DNA of 64,000 bases, taken from positions 185,801,619 through 185,865,618 of the forward strand of contig NC_081410.1 of assembly GCF_030272615.1 (NCBI RefSeq), read 5' to 3'. Shown in pieces: positions 24,047-34,665 of the stretch; the first letter of the stretch is position 1, and the number at the start of each line of letters is the position of its first letter. The notes below the pieces were generated by a model. It made no database searches and was not told the origin of the DNA. It saw only the letters and a list, made by a program, of their open reading frames with translations. Position numbers and translations under genes: made by a program. Source of the stretch: Cryptomeria japonica (Eukaryota > Streptophyta > Pinopsida > Cupressales > Cupressaceae).

Positions 24047-24867
24047 TGTTGAATTAATGATGAACATTTAGTACCAAACCAGTACTGAGAAGGGGGGGTG
24101 ATTCAGTACTGATAAAAAAACTTTTCCTTGAACTAGTTTGACTAAGAACCCTACACTTTGACTGGCAAGCAATAACACCAGTCTAAACCAGATTACTACT
24201 AGTTAAGCACAGTGAAAGACATAAACCGGTAACTCAGCTTTCCATACAATCTAACATCTTATTTCCACTTCACCCATATGCATACGCTAGTAATACTTCA
24301 ACTCAAATGTAAAGACTTACTGGTTCAACATGCTTTACCACTTCAACAGAGAATAACAAAGCATCACATGAAAAGTATCACACATAACACACATATTTTT
24401 CACGTGGAAACCCAACTAGGAAAAACCATAGTGGGGATGAATACCCACAAGTTGTTCTTTGAACCCTTTTGAAGTCTGCTCTGTTAGGAGCCTAGTCTGG
24501 TTAAAGACTTTACAATAGGTTCTCTTAGGAATCGATCCTGCTAGGGATCACCTAGTTAAGGGATGGCTAACATACCCAGTTAAGGGTTAAACGCTGTTAA
24601 AGGTTACCTTGTTAGAGGATTTTTTGAACTCAATGATTTTGAGTCACCCTATTAATGGATTTACAGCAAGCCAGTTAAAGCTACCCTGTTAAGGGATTTT
24701 CCAGCTATTGAAGTGGTTAGAGGTCAACAAGTATTACAATGATCTGGTAATAGCACTCAACGCAAATGCAGATCCGCTTCAGTTCCTTCCTTCTGCATTC
24801 ACACTCTGCAGCTATCTATTCTCATATCTGGTTTGGCAAGAATCACGTCTTTGCAATTAGATACACA
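24047..24867 (-). repeat. Truncated outer LTR of F
   Basis: Corresponds to the U5-side half of the full F LTRs (from tgttgaattaatgatgaaca, cf. tgatgaatcaatgatgaaca). It stops at 24867, where the sequence jumps to gag-start sequence. The outer edge carries the target duplication, so this was once the terminal LTR. Confidence 0.8.
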
Positions 24868-25040
24868 GCTCCAATGTTGAGCACCCATGCTTCTAATGAA
24901 TATCTTCATTCTGTCCTTCAATATTTTAAAGTTGTCTCTGTTGAACCTTGGACTTTCCCTCTTCATCATTAGAGTAGGATATTTACCTCAAGTGGTTAAG
25001 CTTACAACACAGAGGACCTGGAGGATGCTCTGATACCAAT
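24868..25040 (-). pseudogene. Second copy of F primer site and gag start
   Basis: Matches 30183-30355. A perfect initiator-Met primer site (minus strand TGGTATCAGAGC, plus 25027-25038) is followed by leader and the first gag codons. It is cut off after ~170 bases at the junction with the truncated LTR. Confidence 0.8.
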
Positions 25041-26549
25041 TGATGAATCAATGATGAACAGTTAGTACCAAACTGGTATTGAGAGGGGGGGGTGAATCAG
25101 TACTAATAAAAACACTTTTCCTTGAACCAGTTTGACTGAGAACCCTGCACTTTGACTAGCAAGCAATAACACTGGTCTAAACCAGATTACTATTGGTTAA
25201 GCACAATGAAAGACATAAACCGGTAACTCAGCTTTCCACATAATCTAACATCTTATTTCCACTTAACCCATATGCTTACGCTAGTAATACTTCAACTGAA
25301 ATGTAAAGACTTACTAGTTCAACATGATTTACCACTTTAACAGAGAATAACAAAGCATCACATGAAAAGCATCACACATAACACACATATTTTTCACGTG
25401 GAAACCCAACTAGGAAAAACCATGGTGGGGATGAATACCCACAAGCTATTCTTTGAACCCTTTTGAAGTTCGCTTTGTTAGGAGTCTAGTCCGGTTAAAG
25501 ACTTTACAATAAGTTCTGTTAGGAACCAATCCTGCTAGGGATCACCCGATTAAGGGATGGCTAACATACCCAGTTAAGGGTTAAACCCTGTTAAAGGTTA
25601 CCTTGTTAGAGGATTTTTAGAACTCAATGATTTTGAATCATGCTATTAAAAGATTTACAATAAGTCAGTTAAAGCTACCCTGTTAAGAGATTTTCCATCT
25701 GTTGAAGTGGTTAGAGGTCAACAGGTATTACAATGATCTGATAATAGCACTCAATGCCAATGCAAATTTGCTTCAGTTCCTTCCTTCTGCACTCACACTC
25801 TGCAGCTATCTATTCTCCTATCCGGTCTGGCAAGAATCACGTATCTTTGCACTTAGATACACACAAAACATTTCCCAACAACATCAACATGAAAAACAAC
25901 ATCGACCTTATAGGAAACAAATAGGTCGGTAGCATAAACCCTAAACCCTAAACATTTAGGTTAAGCAATTCAATCGGTTCAATCCTAATTGTTGATCATA
26001 TTGCATTGATTACAGTAGTCTTGAACAGATCTCAAGATGTTCTCCATCTTTCGTTCTTCACTGCTTCTTGGAGGCTCATAACTCATCACGCATTCTCCAC
26101 TATTTATAGAGAATTCTCACATTCTCGAGGTAGATAGGATCAGTCTCCTTTATGCAAGATCCTTCACACACACAAGGCTAACGTGGCAACATAATCTGTT
26201 CTTCATTGCAATGCTAACACATCACACAATGTCATCGGTTGAATCACATAGGCATAGAACACTTCAATTAGAAACCCTGAAGCTAAGACTACCAACCTTT
26301 AGTCATACCATATGAAACCTTCATACAAAACACTCCATATACTGGTTCACATTCCAACATACTGGCTCACTTGGACAAACATACCGCTTCACATTTTCAC
26401 ATATACCGATTCACATTACAACATACCGGTTCACTTGGACAACCATACTAGTTCACTTTTTCACATATACTGGTTCACTCTTCATCATATTGACATCAAT
26501 GACAACATACAATATCATCATGTCATCATACTCTGCACATATGCCAACA
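25041..26549 (-). repeat. Middle full-length LTR of F
   Basis: In element sense it runs TGTTGGCATATGTGCAG to CATTGATTCATCA, 1509 bp. On the right it is flanked by the polypurine tract (plus atctccccatttggcattg, 26550-26568). It therefore serves as 3' LTR of the coding unit, while its left edge carries a primer site as a 5' LTR would. A short ccctaaaccctaaac stretch near 25937 is also present in the sister LTR. Confidence 0.88.
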
Positions 26550-26568
26550 ATCTCCCCATTTGGCATTG

Positions 26569-26841
26569 ATGGCAATATACAAAGATATCTCTAAGCTTCA
26601 CATCTTCTCCCCCTTTGACAACAATGCCAAAGTGAAGGCATAAACATCTATGTTCTACTATGTTGCTCCCTCTAAGGAGTAGCATCCTTCAACACACCAA
26701 TCCTGAGAAAAATATATCAATGTAAGTCCTAATTGATGTGGATCACACACCTTTAGTTCACCTCTTGAAGGGGCAGCACCCCTAATTCACCTCTCAAATA
26801 GGTAAAGGTAGCCTTCGATAGAGGCTTGGTGAATATGCCTG
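26569..26841 (-). other. 3' untranslated region of F
   Basis: Lies between the RNase H end and the polypurine tract. It contains a second purine tract (minus caaagggggagaag, about 26608-26625), preceded by a cattgttgt phrase, like the 3' ends of A and O. No coding sequence. Confidence 0.5.
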
Positions 26842-28287
26842 CTAACTGCTCCTTACTGGAAACATGTTCCAATACAACTTCTTTATTCTGACCTTTTCTC
26901 TTAAGAAATGATATTTAAGCTCAAATTGCTTGGTTCTAGAATGTAAAACTGCATTCTTGGAGATGTTAATTGCACTTGTGTTGTCACAAAATATACTTAC
27001 CGATTCAGATATAGGAACTTTGAAGCTAGTTAATACATGCTTCATCCAAATTGTCTAGGTGCAGTTCATAAATGCTGCAACATACTCTGCTTCTGTTGTA
27101 GACTGAGAGATACAACTCTATTTCTTACTCATCCATGAGACAAGTCTTCCACCAAAAAAGAATGCACCACCAGTTGTGCTCTTCTGGTCGTCCACATTAC
27201 CAGACAAGTCAACATCTGTAAACACTTTCAAGTTGAAATCATTACTACATGGATATAAAAATCCATAGTCAATAGTTCCCTTTAGATATCTCAGAATCCA
27301 CATGACTACTACCAAGTGGGATTCTCTTGGGCTTTTCTGGAACCATGCAGCAATGCCCACTACATGTGCAATGTTCGGTCTGCTATGTACTGCATAGTGA
27401 AATTTACCAATCATTGATCGATATTCCTTCTCATTTACCAACCCTGAGTCATCCTCTTTGGATAATTTACAACCAGTCACCATCCGTGTACCAACTGGTT
27501 TGTTGTCTTGCATGCCAAAGGTCTTCAACACCTCTTTGACATATTTGGATTGAGTGATAAAGATTCCATCTTTCATTTGTTGAATCTGTAGTCCAATTAA
27601 GAACTTAATATCCCCTATAAGTTACATTTCAAACTCCTTTTTCATCTCATCTACAAAATCATGACTCATCTTGTCATCTCCTCCAAAGATTATGTCATCA
27701 ATAAATACCTCATAGATCAGAATCTAATCTCCTTCTGACTTGAGGTAGATATTACAATCCTCACTTGTTCTCTCAAATCCAATCTTCACAAGAATGAAGT
27801 GCAAGTGTTCATACAATGCTCTAGGTGCCTGCTTTAGTCTATACAAGGCCTTATGTAGTCTACACACCATATCACTATCTTCTGATAGGGCAAACCCATC
27901 TGGTTTCTCTATATACACCTCCTCTTCTAGTATTCCATTCAAGAATGTAGACTTTACATCCATTTGATATACTTTGAATCCCTTGAATGCTGCATATGCA
28001 AGAAGCATACGAACTCCTTCCAATCTGGCTACTAGAGCAAAGGTTTCTCAATAGTCTTCTCCTTCTTCTTGGGCATATCCTTTACACACCAATCTAGCTT
28101 TGTTTCTAACCACTGAGCCATCTTCATTCAACTTATTTCTGAAAACCCAATTGGTGCCAATGACATTTTTATGCTCCGGTCTGGGTACCAAAGACCATGT
28201 GCCATCCTTTTCCATCTGGTCAAGTTCCACTTCCATTGCCTTGATCCAGTCTTCATCTTTATGTGCCTCTGAATGTTTTAGGCTCAA
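26842..28287 (-). pseudogene. F reverse transcriptase and RNase H
   Basis: The copia RT starts around EDWIKAMEVELDQMEKDGTW and WVFRNKLNEDGSVVRNKARL. It continues through VYQMDVKSTFLNGILEEEVY (catalytic Asp block) and LHKALYRLKQAPRALYEHL. The region of the F/Y-VDD box is interrupted around 27660-27720, but codons for an IYEVFIDDIIFGG-like stretch can be read there. RNase H follows with HYAVHSRPNIAHVVGIAAWF, LKVFTDVDLSGNVDDQKSTT and FCDNTSAINISKNAVLHSRT. Stops and shifts are frequent. In the active element this protein copied the RNA into DNA. Confidence 0.88.
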
Positions 28288-29475
28288 ATTCAGAGATCAT
28301 GCAAGAGTTTTCTTTGATCTTTCTTCTTGTAAGAATTCTTGCATCCTTGTCTCCTATGATCTGCTTTGGATCATGATTCATCTTTAAATACCTAGGACTG
28401 ATCCTAGTTGTTTCCTCTTTCTTTTCTTCTTCATCCTCATCTTCATCAGCATCAACATCCACTGGTGTAGGAGCACTGTTATTGGTGCTTGGCTATTTTG
28501 CAACCAGTTCATCTCCTACTTGCTCACTATCGGTTTCCTTAGATTTCTTAGAGGTTCATCAACTCTAACATTGATGCTTTCAACAATTCTCTGAGTCCTA
28601 TTGTTGAAACATTTGAGACCTTTTCTCTTTGTGGAATACCCTAGGAATATTCCCTCATCACATTTAGCATCAAACTTGCTCTAATGTTCACTCCTCTTGA
28701 TATAACATCTACTACCAAACACTCTGAAGTAGCTTACCACTAGTGTCTTACCGGTCCAATACTCATAAGGTGTTATGTCCTTGCCCTTTTTTATGAGTAC
28801 CCCGTTCATTGTGTAGACTTTAGTGCTCATTGCTTCTCTCCAAAAGGTGTGAGCAACCTTTCCTTGGATCAACATAGTTCTAGCTACTTCAACCACAGTT
28901 CGGTTGTTTCTCTCTGCTAGACCATTTTGCTATGGATTCCGGGGGGTAGACAATTGCCTCTTGATGCCATTCTCTTCACAGTATTTGTTGAATTCACTGC
29001 AAGTGAATTCTCCTCCTTGATCAGTTCTTAATCACTTAATCCTCTTACCGCTTTCTTTTTCTATAAGTGCTCTGAAGGCTTTGAAATTTCCAAAAGCTTC
29101 AGATTTGTCCTTCAAGAATGTGACCCACATCATTCTTGAGAAATCATCAGTAAGAATCATAAAATACCTATCTCCCTACACACTCCTAGTTTTCATAGAA
29201 CCACAGAAATCAGTATGCACAAGGTCAAGTAAATTGTCTGCAGTGAAAGGTTTACCTTTGAAGGTTGTGAAAGACATTTTCCCCAATTGACATTCTCTGC
29301 ACAAAGGATTTTCCAGTTTGCTTAGCATAGGCAATCCTCTAACTACCTTGATCTTACTGGCCTTCACAATATTGTCAAAGTTTACATGGCAGAGTCTCCT
29401 ATGCCATATCCAACTATCCTCAAATTTAGCCATAAGACATATACTGACATTAGCATTTAGCTGAAATAGGTCCAT
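28288..29475 (-). pseudogene. F integrase with gag-pre-integrase region
   Basis: Starts with the zinc-binding GAG-pre-integrase block (WIWHRRLCHVNFDNIV ... CRECQLGKMSF). The core includes LVHTDFCGSMKT, LRTDQGGEFTCSEFNKYC and a QNGLAERNNRTVVEVAR block (D, D and E positions), then THFW-like FWREAMSTKVY and the C-terminal FRVFGSRCYIKR. An acidic stretch (DVDADEDEDEEEKKEE) separates it from RT, as in many copia elements. Stops at about 29175, 29030 and 28932 disrupt it. Confidence 0.88.
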
Positions 29476-29502
29476 CAGTTCACCATTCTTTCCTTTGATT
29501 TT

Positions 29503-29762
29503 TCACACTCCATTTTTGAATTCTAGAGTGAGTCCATTATCATTCAGTTGAGCAACACTCAAAAGGTTGTTTCTGAGACCTTCTACCCAATACACATTGT
29601 CAACACTGCTTCTTCCATTCAAAGAGATGAACCCTCTACCTTTTACCATACATGGTGCATCATTACCAAAATGAACCACACCACCATCATACTCTTCCAG
29701 AGATAGAAACATACTCTAGTCACCAGTCATATGGTGAGAATAGCCTTTGTCAATAATCTACT
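29503..29762 (-). pseudogene. F aspartic protease
   Basis: The copia protease region reads IIDKGYSHHMTGD followed by SMFLSLEEYDGGVVHFGN and KGRGFISLNGRSSVDNVYWV. The expected active-site triad is D-S-G with the SHHMTGD neighbour intact; here the triad reads D-K-G, so the enzyme would be dead. A stop also lies just before SMFLS. It would have processed the Gag-Pol precursor. Confidence 0.85.
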
Positions 29763-30281
29763 CATTGGAATTATCAAAGCGGGAGACAATATCCTTATTG
29801 CATAGACCGGCAATAAGGATCTCAAAACTTTGCTAGCAACAGTGGAATCTTCCATTTTACCACCTGCACTCTTGATATCTCCAACAACAATTTTGATTCT
29901 TATTCCATATTGTTGAATGGTCTCTCCTTCAACCATTTGCATGTCTTCAAACTTTCCCCTAAGGCTTTCTTCCTTAGCTTTTTTCACATGCTCATCACCG
30001 CCATATATATTCTCAAGGGAATCCCATACTTCTTTGGGATTCTCTTTGTCCTAAACATCAATAAACTCAATGTTAGATAAATTGCTAATTAGGGCTTCCA
30101 TGACTTGCCCATTCTCCTGAATGTCTCTCTTCTGATCATCAGTGAGAGCACTGGTAGGGATAACATAAGCATTCTCAACATGGCTCCAATGTTGAGCACC
30201 CATGCTTCTGATGTATATCTTCATTCTGTCCTTCCATATTTTAAAGTTGTCTTTGTTGAACTTTGGACCTTCCCTCTTCAT
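29763..30281 (-). pseudogene. F gag, truncated before the zinc knuckle
   Basis: Starts MKREGPKFNKDNFKIWKDRM, a typical copia gag N-terminus. It continues through ALISNLSNIEFIDV and KGKFEDMQMVEGETIQQY-like text to VASKVLRSLLPVYA. Less than 30 codons later the protease begins. The usual Lys-rich tail and CCHC zinc knuckle, normally 100-200 residues, are missing. This indicates an internal deletion. Confidence 0.8.
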
Positions 30282-30355
30282 CTTTAGAGTAGGATCTTTA
30301 CCTCAAGCGGTTAAGCTTACAACACAAAGGACCTGGAGGATGCTTTGATACCAAT

Positions 30356-31875
30356 TGATGAATCAATGATGAACAGTTAGTACCAAACTGGTACTGAGAG
30401 GGGGGGTGAATCAATACTGGTAAAAACACTTTTCCTTGAACCGGTTTGACTGAGAACCCTGCACTTTGACTAGAAAGCAATAACACCGGTCTAAACCAGA
30501 TTACTACCGGTTAAGATATGGAAAGACATAAACTGGTAACTCAGCTTTCCACACAATCTAACATCTTATTTCCACTTCACCCATATGCATACGCTAGTAA
30601 TACTTCAACTGAAATGTAAAGACTTACTGGTTCAACATGCTTCACCACTTCAACAGAGAATAACAAAGCATCACATGAAAAGAATCACACATAACACACA
30701 TATTTTTCACGTGGAAACCCAACTGGGAAAAACCACGATGGGGATGAATACCCACAAGCTATTCTTTGAACCCTTTTGAAGTCCACTCTATTAGGAGCCT
30801 AGTCCAGTTAAAGACTTTACAATAGGTTCTATTAGGAACTGATCCTACTAGGGATCACCCAGTTAATTGTTAAACCCTGTTAAAGGTTACCTTGTTAGAG
30901 GATTTTTAGAACTCAATGATTTTGAGTCACCCTATTAAAGGATTTATAGCAAGCTGGTTAAATCTACCTTGTTAAGGCATTTTCCAACTGTTGAAGTGGT
31001 TAGAGGTCAACAGGTATTACAATGATCTGGTAATAGCACTCAATACCAATGCAGATCCTCTTCAGTTCCTTCCTTTTGTACTCACACTCTACAGCTATCT
31101 ATTCTCATATATGGTCTGGAAAGAATGATGTATCTTTGCACTTAGATACACACAACATTTGCCAACAACCTCAACATGTAAAACAACATCAACCTTATAG
31201 GAAATAGATAGGTCAGTAGCATAAACCCTAAACTCTAAACCCTAAACATTTAGGTTAAGCAATCTAGTCGGTTCAATCCTAACCGTTGATCATATTGCAT
31301 TGATTACAACAGTCTTGAACATATCTCAAGACGTTCTCCATCGTTTGTTCTTCACCACTTCTTGGAGGCTGATAACCCATCACGCGTTCTCCACCATTTA
31401 CAGAGACTTCACATATTCCCGAGGTAGATAGGATAAATCTCCTTTATGCAAGATCCTTCACACACACAAGGTTAACATGGCAACACAATCTGTTCTTCAT
31501 TACAATGCTAACACATCACACAATGTCATCAGTTGAGTCAGATAGGCATAGAACACTTCAACCGAAAACCCTAAAGCTAAGACTACCAACCGGTAGTCAT
31601 ACCATATGAAACCTTGATACAAAAAATTCCATATACTGATTCACATTCCAACATACCGGTTCACTTGGACAAACATACCGCTTGACTTTTTCACATATAT
31701 CGATTCACATTTCAACATATCAGTTCACTTGGATAGCCATACCGCTTCACTGTTTCACATATACCGGTTCTCTTGCAAGTGCTTACTTCAATATACTGGT
31801 TCACTCTTCATCATATTGAGATCAATGACAACATACAATATCATCATGCCATCATACTCTGCACATATGCCAACA
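30356..31875 (-). repeat. 5' LTR of F
   Basis: In element sense it runs TGTTGGCATATGTGCAG to CATTGATTCATCA, 1520 bp, with a primer site (minus TGGTATCAAAGC) just inside at about 30342-30353. It contains a ccctaaactctaaaccctaaac stretch (about 31226-31247). The right flank is ggttc, one copy of the target duplication. Confidence 0.88.
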
Positions 31876-33460
31876 GGTTCCACCTAGAACTTGTGTAGAG
31901 TTAGTAGATGAAATCGCTAAGGATGGCATGTTAAAGAATGTACAGCTCTACTATGATCATTTAGAAGAGGATGAACAAAGAGAGGTAGAGGAAGCAGTCT
32001 TATTATACTTGGATATTTATAAGAAAGCCTTAATAGAAATAGAAAATCAAATATTGACTGAGTTGTATAATATGTTAGATGCTATAATATTATGAGCTAT
32101 GCAAGAAGATAAGAATATTAAAATTCAAGAGCTATTATATTTTTGTGTTACTATTGCTCCAGATGAAATGGAAAAGATAATTGAGGTGGCAAATAGAAAT
32201 TTCTTTAATAGCAAAAATAGAATAACTAGTCTAATGCTAGGAAGGTTAAATGAAATAATAAAGGAGACTCAAAAAGCATGGGTTAAATTCCTTGGAGAGA
32301 ACAAAGGATTCTTTACTTTACCAGAAACCAAGACAAACACTGTAGACACCCCTGTTGAAGGAAAAGGAAAGTGGATTATGGGTACTTCACCCTTAGTTTT
32401 GAAAAATATTAAGATAGTGGAAATCAAGCTCCCAATTGATACAAATGTACAGACAAATATTGAGATACCAATTAACATAGAGAGTGAAGAAGTTAATGAT
32501 GTATAGGATACTAATATTGAGGATAACAGTCCTCCAGATACAAATGTACAGGTTGATGTTACAGTTCCTACAGAGGAATTGATATTTAAATAGATTGCAC
32601 CAAGTGGTGAAGCCACCAATGCAAGTGAAGAGGTTATAAAGGATAAATCATCAGACGAGAAGAAAGGAGAATCTGGTAGGGAACCGGTAGTTGGTCTGTC
32701 ATTGTTGTCAATTTACACCTCATAGGTTGAAAAGAAAAGCATAACAAAGATGAGTCCTACTGAACTCATGATGATGGCTACACAAAAACTAAAGAAGGAG
32801 GGATCCACAGATAAAGATATTATTGATCAATCAATCACTATTTTACACAAACTAGTCTTGGAGTGCAATATTGACAATTAAGCGAGCCCATCCAACAAGC
32901 TGAAGACAATTATTGAGAATATTTCAAAGGTTTTTCAATCCTTACAACAGATTTCAAACTGTCAAGCATTGGAGAGGTTCACTAAGGCTAACACAACTGC
33001 ATTTGATGAGGTGATTGAATTTGAGAAGAAGAAAATCGATGAGAAGCTGAAACTAATAAAAAATTATTTGAAGCAATGTACAAATATTTATAGGGTATGT
33101 TGTAACACTGATATACTTATAGCTAATATGGGTAAGAAGATAAAAGAACTTCAGGAGAAAATTGCAAATATAGCTAACTCTTTTGATGGATTAATTTCAT
33201 TGACTACATCCATTGATGGTCAAATTTTCATTTTGGAAAACCAAATTTCTATTCTTGAGAAGGAAAGAGACAAAATAATAAGAAGAGCTAGAAGTCTGAG
33301 AGGCTTGGTGAGTCCCCGACTGGATTCACTCAGTGTACATAAGAAAGAATGTATGGATATGGTGGGAAAGCCTACACCAACAGAGGTAAATGAGAAAGAG
33401 TCATTTGGACATATACTAAAAGGACTTGTATCTATTTCCAGCACATTCAAAACAGGTTGA
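31876..33460 (+). pseudogene. O second frame, C-terminal half (coiled coil)
   Basis: Continues the frame interrupted at 24046. Removal of F and one target copy joins YSKV to PPRTCVELVDEIAKDG in frame. It has several stops (around 32094, 32504, 32591, 32725 and 32880) but one consistent frame to the TGA at 33458-33460. Readable parts are YYDHLEEDEQREVEEAVLLY, MQEDKNIKIQELLYFCVTIA, a Thr/Pro/Val-rich middle, and a long C-terminal coiled coil (FEKKKIDEKLKLIKNYLKQC, KIKELQEKIANIANSF, IFILENQISILEKERDKIIR). Together with the first half the protein would be about 1,040 residues. No family is recognised. Confidence 0.7.
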
Positions 33461-33730
33461 GATACCTATCTTCAGCTACTAGAGAAGGCTTATCTGGAAA
33501 TTTTGAAATTGGTTAAGCTTCAGTAAGATATTTTGGGATATTCATTTTACAGTTTTTTTTTTAATCTTTGACATTCTTTTTAGAATCTTTTTGGCATTGA
33601 TGTCAAAGGGGGAGTGATATATATGTGAAAAATAATAGAAGGAGTTATGGAGATATGGGAGTTATAACCGGTAGATGAAACCTTGACCATTTTTCACATG
33701 AGTGTTGCCATCAATACCAAAGGGGGAGAT
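33461..33730 (+). promoter_or_regulatory. O 3' untranslated region and polypurine tract
   Basis: A purine tract caaagggggagat ends exactly at the LTR start (33718-33730). A second one, tcaaagggggagtg, lies at 33603-33616 after 'ttggcattgatg'. Such paired tracts after an 'attgatgtcaaa' phrase also occur in A and F, placing O among the copia-type elements. Confidence 0.75.
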
Positions 33731-34660
33731 TGTTGGCAATTGACACTCAATTGGTTGGTTTCACTATGTTGTCATTGATGGAAACATGGTATTATATTAC
33801 GACTTCATGTTTTGGTTCAGTTTTGTACCGACAGGCACTTCACAGATACTACATCGACACTGACATCGATAGGACAAAAGAATTACTTTGGTTACTGACA
33901 ATGCAGGCCGACATGTTTTAGTAAAAGGTTATCGGTATTTGAGGCCGACATCTCTTGGAGCCAGCATCGATAATTTTTTTTAATACTTATGCATTCATGT
34001 TATCTAGCCGACATGTAATTTGGTATTGTATATATCTTTGTAAGCTAGCATAAGACATGATAAATTGTATAGGGTATATAGGTCAGTTTGATAGATCATT
34101 TTTAAAAGTAATATATATGGATCATTATGCAAATGTAATATAATGCGAAATATAACAAAAAGATTATGTATGTGAGGAGTTCATGTAAGGGTTATTTTGG
34201 TAAAGGGTTTAGGGTTATAGACCGTAATAGACAGAGCTTAAACTGAAACTGTATTCTGGCATAGAGGATGCTATCTTAGCAGTTCACACTTCTCCGGATT
34301 ATAGTCTAGATTTTAATGTAGTCAGTGTGGTTCCTTTTGTGATTGAGAAGTGTGCTCTAGGCTATAAGCCTTCCTGCAAGTGCAGGCCCCTCATATTTTG
34401 TAATATCTCTTCATATGGCCAGTGGATTGATATTGTGGGTCACAAATCCCACCGTGGTTTTTTCTCTTTGAGGTTTTCCATGTATAATTTTGTGTGTTTT
34501 GGTTCTCATTTATGTGATTATCTTAATGGTTGTTTTACTTCTTTCAATTCTACATCTACCGATATACCGGTTGGTGTATGGATGTTTTAATAAGGGTAAA
34601 ATTGATCATTACGGTATAACACTAGTTCACCCCCCCTCTTAGTGTTATTGGATTCCAACA
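33731..34660 (+). repeat. 3' LTR of element O
   Basis: 930 bp, TGTTGGCAATTGACACTC ... GGATTCCAACA, partner of 3394-4326. It is followed by atcat, the second copy of the target duplication, and then by copia A sequence. Confidence 0.88.
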
Positions 34661-34665
34661 ATCAT

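Larger units (their letters stand above)
24047..31875 (-). mobile_element. Element F: copia retrotransposon with three LTRs
   Basis: Minus-strand copia element flanked by ggtta (24042-24046) and ggttc (31876-31880), so the whole complex behaves as one insertion into O's second frame. In element order it has a full LTR (30356-31875), a gag-pol interior, a full LTR (25041-26549), then a second primer site with the first ~170 bases of interior (24868-25040) and a truncated LTR (24047-24867). This looks like an LTR-LTR recombination product or a tandem element with an internal deletion. The coding part is rich in stops. Confidence 0.85.
3394..34660 (+). mobile_element. Element O: pol-less copia-type LTR retrotransposon
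   Basis: Two LTRs (3394-4326 and 33731-34660) enclose a Met-tRNA-type primer site, coding sequence and a polypurine tract, all on the plus strand. Flanking 5-bp repeats are atcac (3389-3393) and atcat (34661-34665). After subtracting nested elements B and F, the interior is only about 4.7 kb, so the original element was near 6.5 kb. The interior holds a coiled-coil/zinc-knuckle frame and a second long frame of unknown kind. No protease, integrase, reverse transcriptase or RNase H motif was seen on its strand. It would have needed enzymes from another element. The LTR/PBS/PPT style points to Ty1/copia as helper, which is inference. Confidence 0.85.

Noticed and set aside
25930-25960. Telomere-like ccctaaaccctaaac in F's LTRs (also 31226-31247).
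   Set aside because: Only two to three units, embedded at the same place in both LTRs; part of the LTR sequence and not an interstitial telomere tract.
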